From Eurosta solidaginis (Eukaryota > Arthropoda > Insecta > Diptera > Tephritidae): a stretch of DNA of 64,000 bases. A model generated the notes under the pieces. The model was not told the origin of the DNA, ran no database searches, and was given only the letters and a program-made list of their open reading frames with translations. The position numbers and the translations under genes are program-made. The DNA is taken from positions 118,429,112 to 118,493,111 of the forward strand of contig NC_090320.1 of NCBI RefSeq assembly GCF_040869045.1. The letters are read 5' to 3'. This document shows, one piece after another, positions 10,403-21,206 of the stretch (position 1 is its first letter; every line of letters begins with the position of its first letter).

Positions 10403-12351
10403 GGCATGTTGTTGTTGTTGTTGTAGCAATGCTTCGCCCCACCTAATAGCCGCGACTGATCATAAATTGTCATATCCTCTAACGGGAGTCCAAGGAAACT
10501 TGCCGTTTCAACAGGGGTGGACCATAAGGAAAGGGGTGTTAGAGGCGTTGGTTCCACATTACAATTAAAGAGATGGTTGGTGTCATGTGGGGACACATTG
10601 CAAGCGGGGCATACATTTTGTATGTCGATGTTGATTCTGGAGAGGTAAGAGTTTAACCTGTTACAGTATCCAGAACGAAGTTGAGCAAGAGTGACACGCG
10701 TTTCCCTGGGGAGTATGCGTTCCTCTTCCGCGAGTTTTGGATACTTTTCTTTAAGCAATGGATTCACCGGACAATTCCCGGCATAAAGGTGCGACGCCTG
10801 TTTATGGAGTTCACTAAGGACCTGCTTGCGTTTTTTCGCTTCATACGGCTGGGTTCTCAGGTGCCGTATTTCCTCAAAATGCTTACGGAGATGACTCCTT
10901 AAGCCCCTAGGCGGTGCTGGTTCATCAATCAGATGTCTGTTTGGTTAGCATCTCGTTTCTCTCCCTGATGGGGAGTATTCTCGCCTCATTATGTAGATGG
11001 TGCTCTGGGGATATAAGAAGACAACCCGTAGCGGTTCTGAGAGCAGTATTTTGGCAGTACTCTAGCTTTTCCAGTGATTAGTTTTTAGGCTTGGTGACCA
11101 TATAGGGGACACGTAGCATACAATTGACTGGCCAATTGCTTTGTAAGTGGTAATGAGCGTTTCTTTGTCTTTGCCCCAAGTACTGGCAGAAAGAGATTTG
11201 AGGATTTTATTACGGCTCTGGATTTTCGGTACAATTGCGGCGGCATGCTCACCAAAATGTAGATCCTGATCAAACGTCACATCCAGGATTTTGGGGTGTA
11301 GGGCAGTCGGTAGCGTAGTGCCATCGACGTGGATGTTCAAAATGGTCGACATTTGGGATGTCCATGTTGTAAATAAGGTCGCGGATGATTTGGTCGGTGA
11401 TAATGCCAGGTTTCGCGAGGCGAAAAACAGGAGAGATCAGGGAGGTAGCCGTTTATTCTGTTTCAGACTCATCGATCTGGGGCCTGGGCCTGTGGCCATT
11501 TTTGTGCAGTCATCGGCGGTTGATCCTATAAAAAGCTTTTGATAGGTCTAGCGCAACGAGTACTGTTCTATGGTAGGGGTTTTGATTTAAACCGCAATTT
11601 ATCTGGGTGCTATGGCATTTAGCGCGGTGGTAGTGCATGTAGTTTTCTAAAGACATGCTGATGACAGGCTAGTTGCAAATTTGCTTTGAAATATGGGAGC
11701 AAAATGGCTTCGAGCGTCTTGACTACTGGCGACAGGAGAGATATCGGGCGATATGAGTCTCCTATGTTAGCTGGCTTCCCAGGCTTTAGTGGCGAGATCA
11801 CCTTGGCCATTTTCCATTTTTCGGGAATGACAAAGGTGGAAAGAGACAGGTTGAAGACATGTGCTAAATATGTGAAATCCTCTGCTCCTAGGCTTTTAAG
11901 CATTGGCATGGCTATGCCGTCTGGGCCAACTGTTTAGATAGTTTAGCACGACCGATGGCATCCTCAACCTCTTTGGCGGTGATGCGCATTTTTTCGCATT
12001 GGACAGCACTTTATCGCCAAAGGCGATGGAAATTTTGTCATTGTGTTTGGACTGATTCGATAGGGACTTTACGGTGTACCAAAGCTTACCCATACCGAAG
12101 AGAGATTACAACTACTTAGGTGCTCCTCTCATTTCGCGTTCATCCACAAGCAATCTCATGCGTTGGTTTATATCCCTTATTTGGGTGTCGCCGGGATTGA
12201 GCTGTCTTTTAAGGTCACGTTCTCTCCCTAGATTTGCGGCCTCCGGCGGAAAATGAGACCGAATTTCGGGAATTCTTCTGCCGGGAATAAAGCGAGTCGA
12301 GGCCGATTCAATGACCTTGCGGAAAGCACGCTCCCCTTGGCGAGCATCAGT
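10403..12351 (-). pseudogene. Jockey-type LINE, decayed and 5'-truncated copy
   Basis: This is the same family as the LINE at 46260-50040. From the 3' end it has a (CAA)n tail on the minus strand, then the C-terminal zinc-binding segment 'CPACNVSPHDTNHLFNC' (frame 10372-10767). Further RT pieces follow in different frames (11062-11352 and 11619-11909, the latter with 'YRPISLLSPV'). Compared with the longer copy, about 250 bp are missing at 11518, removing the YADD catalytic motif, and another gap lies near 11960-11990. Homology stops at 12351, inside the region before RT. No target-site duplication was found. It cannot be active. Confidence 0.8.
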
Positions 12352-14318
12352 CGCGAATGAAAAATCGCTAATAGTGATAGCTTTTGATATCCAAATATAT
12401 CAGTGATTGGCGATTTTCCTTCATTCGATTCTTTTGAATGACAATCACCTCTGGCAACATTTCGCCAATAGCGATATTTCTTCATGAAGAATGAAAATTA
12501 CCTCTGGCAGCACTCGGTTGTGTTTACTTTTAGCTAGTTTGCTGTTTCAGGCGACGTTATTTTGAAGTGACATTTTCATAAGCGACGCACATAGGCAGAT
12601 TTTCAAGTTTTAGGCGGCCAAAAATATCTTATTGCCTATATCTTCTTAAAACTGTTTAATAAATGAAAAATTATAATAATTTGTGTCATTAATCGGCTAT
12701 TTTAAAAATATAGATATTACACTGTGTAACACTTAAACATTTCTGCGCAGCAAGAAGTGTAATTACTTAGTTCTGTCTTTATCTAGGGTAAATTTTTAAT
12801 TGCTTTTATGAAAAATTATAATAATTTATGTAACGAATCGGTTACATTAGAATAGATATTACACTGTGTAACACTAAAAAAATACCTGCGCTGTGAGGCT
12901 AATTTTCATGTTGTACAGCAACAAGGGTGTATCAAACCCTCTATATAACCCCCCTATCTGCAAGTACCTGCAGCTAAATTTAATGCAGTTGGCAAGCTAA
13001 TTGTTCCAAGTACCATGTTCAAAACTAATTTTGACTTGGACTGACTTGGAAACATAACAATACTGGTTTTGAACACCAAGAATAAAAAACATTTTTTTAA
13101 CATCTTAAATAAAACAGGTTCTTTATCAATTTATAACTTTTAAAAATCACAAACACCATTAATAATGTTAGTATTTACCGGAAATATCAGAATCCATCAC
13201 AATTACTCAATTCAATTGTCTTAAAACTTAAAATATTCACGTTAAAACATGCGATTTCACATAGGTTAAAAAAAAAACCATAACACGCGTTTCAGAAATA
13301 GCTAAATTCCGATTACTTGACAGCTAACGCCAGGTATGCGTTGGATGGGAAGGGGTAGAATTATTGTTCCCCTGTCTATTCTTAAGCTGTGGATGTGCTT
13401 TTTTTTGTAATTGTGGCAACTTTCAGAAATTCAATTATGACCGCCTAAATGTCTAAAATCTACCTATGTGCGATGTTATTAAAAATCCTTTTAATTCCGA
13501 GTGAAAGATGACAGCAAATTATATTAAAAAAAGTGAAATGTGGCAATTTTATGAGCCTATAAATGAAACGCATTCAAAGCCCGGTGATAATTGTAAAATT
13601 GCCCGTTCATATAAATATTTCATGAAGTGTTTAAAAGAGATTAAATGACTGATGTTTTTTGTTTTTAATTACACTATGAGACACCAAATAGACCTGTACC
13701 TTTGGAATTGGTTTAAGATAGGTCGCCTGTGTATTTCGTAAGCTACTACATGTAGGCAGCCGTTAGCAGTTTTATAAAATTTGTGTGTTTTGATGGAAAA
13801 ATAAAAGAATTATAGAAATATATATCACTCGTCTTATTGTAAACAGATTAACTCAAAATTTAAGTTTTTTGGGAGAATGCAATTCAAGTTTTGTCATAGT
13901 ATATGGTTGAATTTTCCGGCTAATTTCTAGGCACTGACAGTGGTAAGTCAATTTGGGTGGCTAATTTTCTGTTAAAGAATATTTTTATAATAGATTGAAG
14001 AATTTGCTATATTTTTGCTCTGGATTTTTCATTAAAAATAAATTCACTTTACTATAAAAACATTATGCAGCCAAATACAACTTTCATACGGAGTATTTCT
14101 TAGTACATCGGTGTAGTATAAAGATAATAGTAAATAGATCACGTTTTTATGGCGATACAAATACAGATTTATTTCGGGTTGATTCATCTTACATTTAAAA
14201 ATCAAAGCATTTTCAATTAGCAAAATTTATAAAACAAATATTTATTTCCGCTAGTTTCATCTCATTGAGTGTAATACGAGACTGAACATAATGTCGTCAG
14301 CCAATTAAAAATATATAT
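12352..14318. other. AT-rich stretch without a recognisable gene
   Basis: No coding region or family is recognisable. Phrases such as 'ACCTCTGGCA' recur at 12449 and 12502. A 144-bp spaced duplication ('ATGAAAAATTATAATAATTT' at 12663 and 12807) carries 'GATATTACACTGTGTAACAC' in both copies. Confidence 0.5.
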
Positions 14319-14818
14319 TGTAACGAATTTAGTGAATTCCGCATATTTTACAACTTCTGCTAACGTTCAAATCGCTAAACTATTGAATAAATAACTCCAA
14401 TATTCAATAATGCAAAATGGTCTTTATTAGACTACTTTGAAAGTACTTCACAATAACACTTATACTTCAAAACCAATAGCGTGCTTAAATCAAAACTGAT
14501 AACTAACTACTCAGCTTTCGCTGCCTATATACTCTCTGTTGCCTCGTCCACCCATTTCTCCTAAGGTCTAGTAACTTCGCGACCTTTGCTTGGTTACCAG
14601 CCATATATGTACATGTATATTTGTAGTTTATAGTCTCTCGCAGAGCCATATGCGTGTGTATATGTGAGTACTACTTCCGCTGATGGTATTATCTCTCTGC
14701 TGCCTTGTATGTACATGTGTAAATGATGATTGATTTGTTTACGTACATAAAAGTGGCTGCTTAGTATTGGATTAGGGATGCTAGTATCTATCACTTAGTG
14801 ATGTGAATATTCGTCACA
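14319..14818 (-). repeat. LTR of the gypsy deletion derivative (copy A)
   Basis: It begins TGTAACGAATTT and ends GTCACA on the plus strand, as do the LTRs at 50978-51572 and 53953-54547, with which it shares much sequence. It is 500 bp long against 595 bp in those copies and diverged, so it is an older copy or subfamily. Confidence 0.75.
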
Positions 14819-14820
14819 CT

Positions 14821-15224
14821 GCCCTCCACCTAGGTCTGATCGTCCCGATCAGACAAATCTCTCGATCTAACCGCTGCTAGCCTCTCCCAATTAACCACCC
14901 TTCTATTTCGTGGTTTCCCAATGGCTTGTATGCGGTAGAAGGTATCACTGATCCTCTTCACAACTTTGTACGGGCCTTCCCAACTGTATCAAAATTTGGA
15001 TGACACACCTTTCCTCCGGTGAGGGTTGTATAGCAGTACCAAATCTCCCTCCAGGAAAGCTTCCGAATTATTGTTCTTGTCGTACCTGTGTTTTATCCTA
15101 CTATTCATTATCCTGGACCGTTCCCTCACTCTCTGTTGTTTGGCCAATGAACTACTTCGCAGAGCTTGATGTTGACGGATTGACTTTGCATCATCAGTAT
15201 CGTCTTGAAGGTTCACAACAGTAG
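14821..15224 (-). pseudogene. Gypsy integrase C-terminal fragment
   Basis: On the minus strand this reads the same integrase tail as 51584-51973, with 'KHRYDKNNNSEAFLEGDLV' and 'LLYNPHRRKGVSSKF'. The longest uninterrupted piece is 14989-15216 (75 codons). The GPY/F-like end that follows is shifted by a small change near 14989. In the family this domain binds DNA; the catalytic core is absent here. It is a remnant rather than a gene. Confidence 0.7.
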
Positions 15225-15373
15225 TGAGCCCTGGCTTGAAACTACCCTTTCATTCTTTCTGGGAAATTCTTATCTTCCTTTCCTTCCTTGATGGTTCACA
15301 ACAGTAGTGAGCCCTGGCTTGAAACTACCCTTCCATTCTTTCTGGGAAATTCTTTCCTTGGTTTTAGTGCGTC
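15210..15373. repeat. 82-bp tandem duplication inside the derivative
   Basis: The phrase 'GTTCACAACAGTAGTGAGCC' occurs at 15211 and 15293, followed in both cases by 'CTGGCTTGAAACTACCCTT'. The duplication is local and absent from the copy at 51965. Confidence 0.8.
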
Positions 15374-15479
15374 GATTTGGGTTTGTGAATGACAGTGTTT
15401 CTCTCGCAGGTATCTTTGATTTTGCTTTGTTTGGCCCATTCGTTCCATCAACTTTGTCCGATCTACTGATTTTGTTACG

Positions 15480-16200
15480 AGTTAAGATAGGATAGGACAG
15501 TTTTCCTTATAGTAAAAAGTGAATCCGTTATATCAAATGAATTCGAATGAGAGTTAAAATCATGACACAAACACCGAAAAGGTTCATTTAATTCGAAATT
15601 AGTTCTGCACTGCCTCAAAAGAAGAGGTTTGTAATGTCTTGACGCTCGTGATGGGGCATTGAAGTTTACTTCGTTCAAAAGAAAGGGTCTAGAAATTAGT
15701 CCATTCAGTAGTTTAGCCATAAATAATACATCTAGCATTTCTCTACGACTAGCAAGAGTTGGAAGATTGATAAGTTTTAACCGACTAGTATAAGCTGGAA
15801 AATTATAGGCAGAGTTCCAATGAAAATTCCTTAAAGAAAAAAGTAAAAATTGCTTCTGTATTGACTCAAGCCTATCTGCATGAACTTGATGTCGCGGGTT
15901 CCAGACTATTGATCCGTATTCTAGTATCGGTCTAACTAATGTGGTAAAAAGGCTTTGGTTACATAAGGGTCACTAAATTCTTTAGACCATCTCTTCACGA
16001 ATGATAGAACACGTCTGCCTTATTGGCGGTAGTCATAATAAGAAGGTTGAAACTAAGTTTAGCATCCATCGTGACTCCCAAGCCAACAAAATAATTTACT
16101 GATACAAGACAAAAATTATCAATTACTTAAGATGCTGCTGGCAAAGATCTCCGAGAGAGGCACATGAATTTACATTTACTGATGTTCAGCGGAATTGAAT
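15480..16200 (-). pseudogene. LINE reverse-transcriptase C-terminal fragment
   Basis: The minus strand shows, in pieces across frames, the end of a non-LTR RT. It contains 'PLNISKCKFMCLSRRS' at the right and 'MLDVLFMAKLLNGLISRPFL' at the left, plus a typical 'NPRHQVHADR'-like stretch between. The longest frame is 15475-15738 (87 codons). Several stops and shifts interrupt it. It belongs to a jockey/I-type LINE but is clearly different from the 10403 and 46260 family. Endonuclease and the RT catalytic motif are absent. Confidence 0.65.
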
Positions 16201-16300
16201 ACGCGTTGCACCAAGCAACTGAACTTCTGGTAATACTACGGACTCAATCAGTCTATGTGAGGTCCTCATGGACCGGCCAGTTCAACCTAACCTAACTGTC
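16201..16300 (-). repeat. Short interspersed repeat with GGTTAGGTTAGGTT-like end
   Basis: On the minus strand it begins AGTTAGGTTAGGTTGAACTG and continues CCGGTCCATGAGGACCTCAC. It looks like the terminal segment of an interspersed element joined to the LINE fragment. The family is not identified. Confidence 0.4.
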
Positions 16301-17640
16301 TAAGCCGCCTACATAAATATTTAGACGGCGTCGAAATATGCGTATGTACAGCCGTCCGCGGCGAAGTGGAAGACACCAAAGAGCGACCACTGCCATCGTC
16401 GTCAACGATATTGAGAACGAGCAGTCAAGCATTATCTACCGGCAATCGCGGACGCGCTCCTTTCCATTTATTTTTGAATAGTTGTTAATATAGTTAATTT
16501 GAAGTATTTTATAAAGTTTGTAATATATAGTGGTAGTTAAAGTGCGTTCGAACATTCCTTCATATACATACAAAGTGAATTAAAAAATTATAACGTTTTA
16601 AGAAAAAACCTAAATAAACATCTTTTTTTTGGTGAAGTGAAGTGTAGCAAAGAGAGCCCAGAAAAGCTGAAAAATAGATAGAAATAGACGTGAGGGGCAA
16701 AGTTAGAAATGGGGGAAAAAGATGAAGGGCAGTCCTGTCAGGTGGAGTCTTCCCACCATTTTCAGCGCAACTTGCGCTGAACCGTGGGCACTGTGCTGAC
16801 TCCTATCTACTTACAGCGCCCCCAAACCTGACACTAGTCTACCCGTGTGTCACTCGGTCATTTTTCCCTACCACTCGCCTTCACCTTACCTTGCCACGCC
16901 AGAGCGCAACACCAACACCAAGAATTTGCATTATTAAAGGTTCACGATTTCATCCATACATAGTACAATGTTATTAACAATTTGATTTGGCTTAGATCTA
17001 TACCCTAAAATTATCGATTATATCGAATACAAAACTACGGTAGTCCGAAGAATAAAAGAAATCGATTAAAATTAAATTAAAAAAAAAAAACTAACAAAAT
17101 AATTACATTCTTATTCAATTCAATTCAAAAGTTTGCAAAAAAGGTAAGAAAAAGGAAACAAGGGGTGAGGTTCCTTATGCTAGTAAAAAAAAGCTTTATG
17201 AACCACCCTAATGTGCTATCCCACTGACTCCTATCTACAGATACAAAATTAAGGCGAAGTAAAATAAAAGTGCAAACAAAAAAATTCAAAAATCCTAATC
17301 CCTTACATACCGGAATCGCACAAGTAAATCCCAAAATCAATTTTGTACAAAGCAACAGTAGGTCATTAAAGTAAAAGAATTTATGTGTATATCAAAATAA
17401 AACAGGCATGCGTTACGATAATCGGTTCGTTGGTTAAGCATGCCTGAAATAAAAGGTATGTAAGTGCAAATGTATGTTTGTGAAGTTTTTATGTATGTAC
17501 ATATGTTCGTTGCAATCTGTTGTTCTTTTTCTTATTTGCTAATTCCTGTTCTATTTTTGCAAGATCAGGAATCTTTGCTAAACATATTTACATACAACTA
17601 AACAAGTGTATTTTAATAAATTTTTGAAGTTTCTCTCAGA
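16301..17640. other. Unassigned spacer, partly GC-rich
   Basis: 16700-16920 is noticeably richer in G+C than its surroundings and ends in CA-rich phrases. No reading frame or known domain was found. The rest is AT-rich. Confidence 0.35.
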
Positions 17641-17648
17641 ACACTCAC

Positions 17649-17691
17649 CAAGTTACTCTTCTTCTCCAACGGCGCCGCTGCAGTTGAGTAG
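17649..17691 (-). other. Candidate 43-bp internal exon
   Basis: On the minus strand a GC-rich 43-bp block is preceded by TTTTTTGTTTCAG, a good 3' splice site with pyrimidine tract, and followed by GTGAGTGTT, a near-consensus 5' splice site. One of the three frames is open and includes Ala-rich residues followed by a Lys/Glu-rich run. It sits in AT-rich DNA with no recognisable element. Short exons cannot be proven from sequence alone. Confidence 0.25.
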
Positions 17692-17749
17692 CTGAAACAA
17701 AAAACTCAAATATACATATGTACATATGACCACGCTCAAATACTGATCA

Positions 17750-18690
17750 AGATCGATCGCTTACGATCTTGGATAATGGGCGTATAGATAGTAATAAATT
17801 TATAGCCGTGATGACAATATGAAAAACAAACGTGGGTAAAAAAATTGTAAAAAAAATATGAAAAAGATGAAGGAGTTTTGGGATCAGGAAAAAAAGTTCC
17901 ACTAAGCATATCCAAATGATTAATTTTCGAGCCTGCAAAATTTGAGTTTTTTTACTTTTTTTCTTTGATTTCTAAGGTTTTTTTTCATGACCTACTGAAA
18001 AAATTTTCACGTATATCCTGTCCGACTCAAAATGGTCCGCTAAAATTTTTGGCGATAACAGTTTTGTGAAAAAAAAAGATATTTTTTTGGGTTTTGAGGA
18101 GTGTTTTGGTGAAAAAATTTATTTTTTCGCCATTTTTTTAAGGGTTTCTTCAGAAAAGTGCAAAAGTGTTGCCGATGAAAACGAATTTGTATCATAGTTC
18201 CTATCCCACTTAAAATTATGCGATAAAAACGTTGGCATCAACAGTTTAAAAAAAATTTTTTTTTTTTGGTTTTTGGGACTTATTTTGGCCGAAATCGACT
18301 TTTTTCATTTTCAATGCTCCAAATCATTTTTTATGTATATGTTACCATTAGACCCACCAATAAGTATACCAAAATTATCAGGGGACGAGCTAAGTTGATT
18401 TAGCGATGTCCGTATGTCCGTCTGTCCGTTTGTTTGAACGCAAACTAGTCCCTCAATTTTTGAGATATCTTGATGAAATTTGGTAAGCAGGCATATTTTG
18501 ATGGGGGATTTGACATTTGTCGGAATTGACCGGTTCGGACCACTATAGCATATACCTACCATACAATCGATTGTTCAATAAGGGAGTTTTCGCCATTTCT
18601 GCCTCATTTTAACAGCTAGCAACATCAAATTTTACCACAAGCTTACGTATTGGGCATAGATGGTTGTCTGAAAAAATCGTCAATTCTCTA
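17750..18690. other. Noncoding repeat-like spacer
   Basis: Low-complexity 'TTTTTTGG' and 'AAAAAATTT' phrases run through 17940-18310. 18400-18560 holds a 'GTCCGTCTGTCCGTTTG' segment of the kind found in noncoding parts of fly transposons. No gene is visible. Confidence 0.4.
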
Positions 18691-18699
18691 CTTCTAGTT

Positions 18700-19238
18700 T
18701 CATAAACCTTTTTACTCTTTTCGTGGGCCAACTTCAGCTCTCTCATTACGCTGCGGAGTGCAAATGCGGCATCGCTAACGCATTTTTCGCAGTTCTTTCG
18801 ATTTTCCTTTATGAAGGATCCAATTGTTTGTAATAATGATCGATTAACTCTCTCCGCAGCGTTGCTCCGTGGCGATTAGAATGCAGTTTTTATGTGTTTT
18901 GTGCCATATTTCTCCAAAAAGCTTTTAAACATTTCTGACACAAACTGTTTTCCGTTGTCCAAATGGACATATTCCGGCACGCCGAATACATGGAACACAT
19001 CTCTCTCTAAAAACATAACGACTTCTGCTGAAGTGGCCCTCCTCATAGGTCTTAAAAACACAAGCTTTAAAAAATGGTCTAAACACACAAAGAAAAACAT
19101 ATTACCATCACTAGAACGTAGATAAGGACCCATAAAATCAATAAACAAACGTTCGAAAGGTCGTTCTGTGACTTTTTGTTTACTCATTAATGGTTGTTTG
19201 AAACAATTTGTGTCTTGCTGATTTTGCAAGTTTCGCAA
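18700..19238 (-). pseudogene. Gypsy integrase catalytic core, broken
   Basis: The frame 18876-19238 carries 'FERLFIDFMGPYL' (first catalytic Asp) and 'YVHLDNGKQFVSEMF' (second Asp). A stop follows at about 18876. Sequence then continues in the same sense with 'AAERVNRSLLQTI', which includes the region of the catalytic Glu. The N-terminal zinc-binding domain is fragmentary. The integrase would insert element cDNA into the genome; a stop codon between the second Asp and the Glu disables this copy. Confidence 0.75.
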
Positions 19239-19328
19239 TTTTAAACATGGGAGTAGACATCCGAAACCATACCAGGCCAGTAATATTTTTGCCGTAGTCG
19301 GGATAATGTTTTATGGATACCACCATGA

Positions 19329-19877
19329 CTAGCGGACAGTGAGCTGTGAGACGCCTCTACCAGCCCCGGTCGCAACTCCGGCGGAACCCAGAACTTCCAG
19401 GCTGGCATGATCAGTTATGAAGGTGAACGGGGTTCCCTCCACATAAAGTCGGAATCTCTTCACACTCACGATCGCGGCGTAGCATTCAAGTTCTGTGATG
19501 CTATAGTTTTTTTGAACCTTATTAAGTTTTACCGAAACGTAGGCAATCGGTCTTTCGTTCTGGTCATCGTCCAATTGAAATAAAACCCCTCCCACTCCGT
19601 CAGTCGATGCATCACATTGAATATAGAATCTTCTATTAAAATCCGGATGCGTAAGCACTGGTGCAGAAATTAAGCTCTGCTTCAAAATTTCAAAAGACCT
19701 AATGGCTTCGTCCGTCATGGTAAATTTCTTGATATTGTCTTCCTTGAGGCAGTCGTGCAACGGAGCTGCAATGGTCGCATAGTCCTGTATGAAACGTCGG
19801 TACCAGCACGACATACCCAGGAACCGTCGTAGTTGCTTCGGGGTTTTAGGCATGGGGAAGTCCCTCACAGCTAGCAC
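19329..19877 (-). CDS. Gypsy RT connection and RNase H fragment
   Basis: A 182-codon frame. It starts in the RT thumb/connection ('TPKQLRRFLGMSCWYRRFI') and passes into RNase H with 'FYIQCDASTDGVGGVLFQ' (first catalytic Asp), 'YSITELECYAAIVSVKRF' (Glu) and 'FTFITDHASL' (Asp). All three expected acidic positions are present. The last ~18 residues are out of frame. The start is not a real initiation site, because the frame joins the RT piece at 19922 across a small disruption. RNase H removes RNA from the RNA-DNA hybrid during reverse transcription. Confidence 0.8.
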   Translation of the reverse strand: MLAVRDFPMPKTPKQLRRFLGMSCWYRRFIQDYATIAAPLHDCLKEDNIKKFTMTDEAIRSFEILKQSLISAPVLTHPDFNRRFYIQCDASTDGVGGVLFQLDDDQNERPIAYVSVKLNKVQKNYSITELECYAAIVSVKRFRLYVEGTPFTFITDHASLEVLGSAGVATGAGRGVSQLTVR

Positions 19878-19921
19878 TTTATTGGGGTCTGTTCTAATAC
19901 ACCCATCCCCGACTACGTACC

Positions 19922-20662
19922 CTAAATAACTTCTTTAAAACAAAACTTGCTCTTTTCTACATTAACTGTTAGCTTAGCTTCGCGAAGAAACCGAGCGACC
20001 TTTTCCAATAAACACATATGTGACACAAAATCCTCAGAACAAACTAACAAATTGTCAAGATAAACAAAAACACACTCACGTAAAGCGGCCGGAATGACCT
20101 TGTCCATAAGACGACGCATTCGTTGCGCTGCATTGCAAAACCGGAAAAGCATCACGGTAAACTGGTATCGGCCAAGGACAGTAAAAGCAGTCTTTTCCCT
20201 TGACTTCTTCTCCATAGGAATCTGCCAGAAAGCGTCATTCAGATCGATGGCGGAAATAAATCTGGTATTCTGTAATCGGCTAAGTATTCCGTCGATGTGG
20301 GGTAATGGGTAGGCATCCTTTATCGTCCTTTCATTCACTTTGCGGGTGTCGAAACACAGACGGTTTTTGGTCCCTTCGATCACCAGTGAGACTGCTGAGT
20401 TCCAACTGCTGTTGGACTCCTCGATGACACCCATGCTCAGCATCCTGTCCAGCTCCGCATATATAAGTTTTTGGATAGCACGGGAAATAGGGTAGTGGCG
20501 CTGTTTAACGGACAGATCCTTGTCAACCACCTCGATGACGTGTTCCTCCTTATCTGATTGGCCTGACCCTAATACCGCGAAGGACGGGAATTGAGCCTTT
20601 ACACGCTTCAACCTATCATTTTGCTCCGGCGTTAAAACATGCTGCACAGCGTCGGAAGACAA
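19922..20662 (-). CDS. Gypsy reverse transcriptase with YLDN at the active site
   Basis: A 246-codon frame covering the RT fingers and palm: 'YAELDRMLSMGVIEESNSSW', 'RLCFDTRKVNERTIKDAYPL', 'FISAIDLNDAFWQIPMEK' (first catalytic Asp in the IDLNDAFW block) and 'CVFVYLDNLLVCSEDF'. The last motif is normally YxDD; here codons at 20051-20062 give Tyr-Leu-Asp-Asn. Loss of the second Asp of this pair is expected to destroy polymerase activity. The frame begins with the linker after protease, and no initiation is implied. The rest of the fold is well preserved, so the substitution may be one of the earlier lesions. Confidence 0.85.
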   Translation of the reverse strand: MSSDAVQHVLTPEQNDRLKRVKAQFPSFAVLGSGQSDKEEHVIEVVDKDLSVKQRHYPISRAIQKLIYAELDRMLSMGVIEESNSSWNSAVSLVIEGTKNRLCFDTRKVNERTIKDAYPLPHIDGILSRLQNTRFISAIDLNDAFWQIPMEKKSREKTAFTVLGRYQFTVMLFRFCNAAQRMRRLMDKVIPAALRECVFVYLDNLLVCSEDFVSHMCLLEKVARFLREAKLTVNVEKSKFCFKEVI

Positions 20663-20960
20663 GTCACCCTCGGCGGGCAGAGCTCCGCCGCACTGGCAAC
20701 ATTCACACTATCATTCACTCCCTTACTGACCACAGTCATTACAAATGCCTGCCAAAAATCTACCCCCAGGTATACTTCTTCTTGGAGGCTATGTACGATT
20801 AGAAATTCTAATTATTTTGGTGTGTTATTCCACACAACTGGTAACTTTATTACCCCTACCACGGCGGTTTCCTCCCGTTCGCGGTTCGGATATTCTGGCC
20901 CTTGATTGGCATGATCAAGATTTCCTTTCCCCGTAGGAGTGCAACTGAGTCTTTTCCTAA
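20663..20960 (-). pseudogene. Gypsy aspartic protease region
   Basis: On the minus strand the active-site phrase 'LLDSG' lies near 20965-20980. The following frame reads 'ASCLGKDSVALLRG' and 'LPVVWNN', and the protease end is visible as 'LGVDFWQAFVMTVVSK'. The Asp of DSG is present. The region is split across frames and joins RT at about 20662. The protease would mature gag and pol. Confidence 0.6.
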
Positions 20961-21206
20961 GCAGCTGGCGCCCTGAGTCCAAGAGAGCCAGGACCTCCTA
21001 TAGTAGTTTTCGCAAAAAACCTATTATCAATTTTCACGGTGATTATGGTGGCAATTATTTTATTTTTCAGCTGCTTAAAATATCTCCTCTTCTCACGCAT
21101 TTGCTCTATTTTCTTAAAATTTCTTTTCTTCCTATTACTATTTATTGTTTCACAAAAAATCCCTCTCCTAGCTTCTTCATACTCAATTTTCCTCTCATGT
21201 AAACTC

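Larger units (their letters stand above)
14319..15478 (-). mobile_element. Ty3/gypsy deletion derivative, 3' end (copy A)
   Basis: A minus-strand relative of the complete derivative at 50978-54547. It comprises one LTR (14319-14818), a purine-rich tract immediately inside it (complement of CTGCCCTCCACCTAGG), a fragment of the integrase C-terminus, and the end of the gag-protease frame. The integrase-to-protease junction appears in the same place as in the other copy. Homology ends at about 15478 where a LINE fragment begins. An 82-bp tandem duplication (15210-15373) lies at the junction region. Confidence 0.75.
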
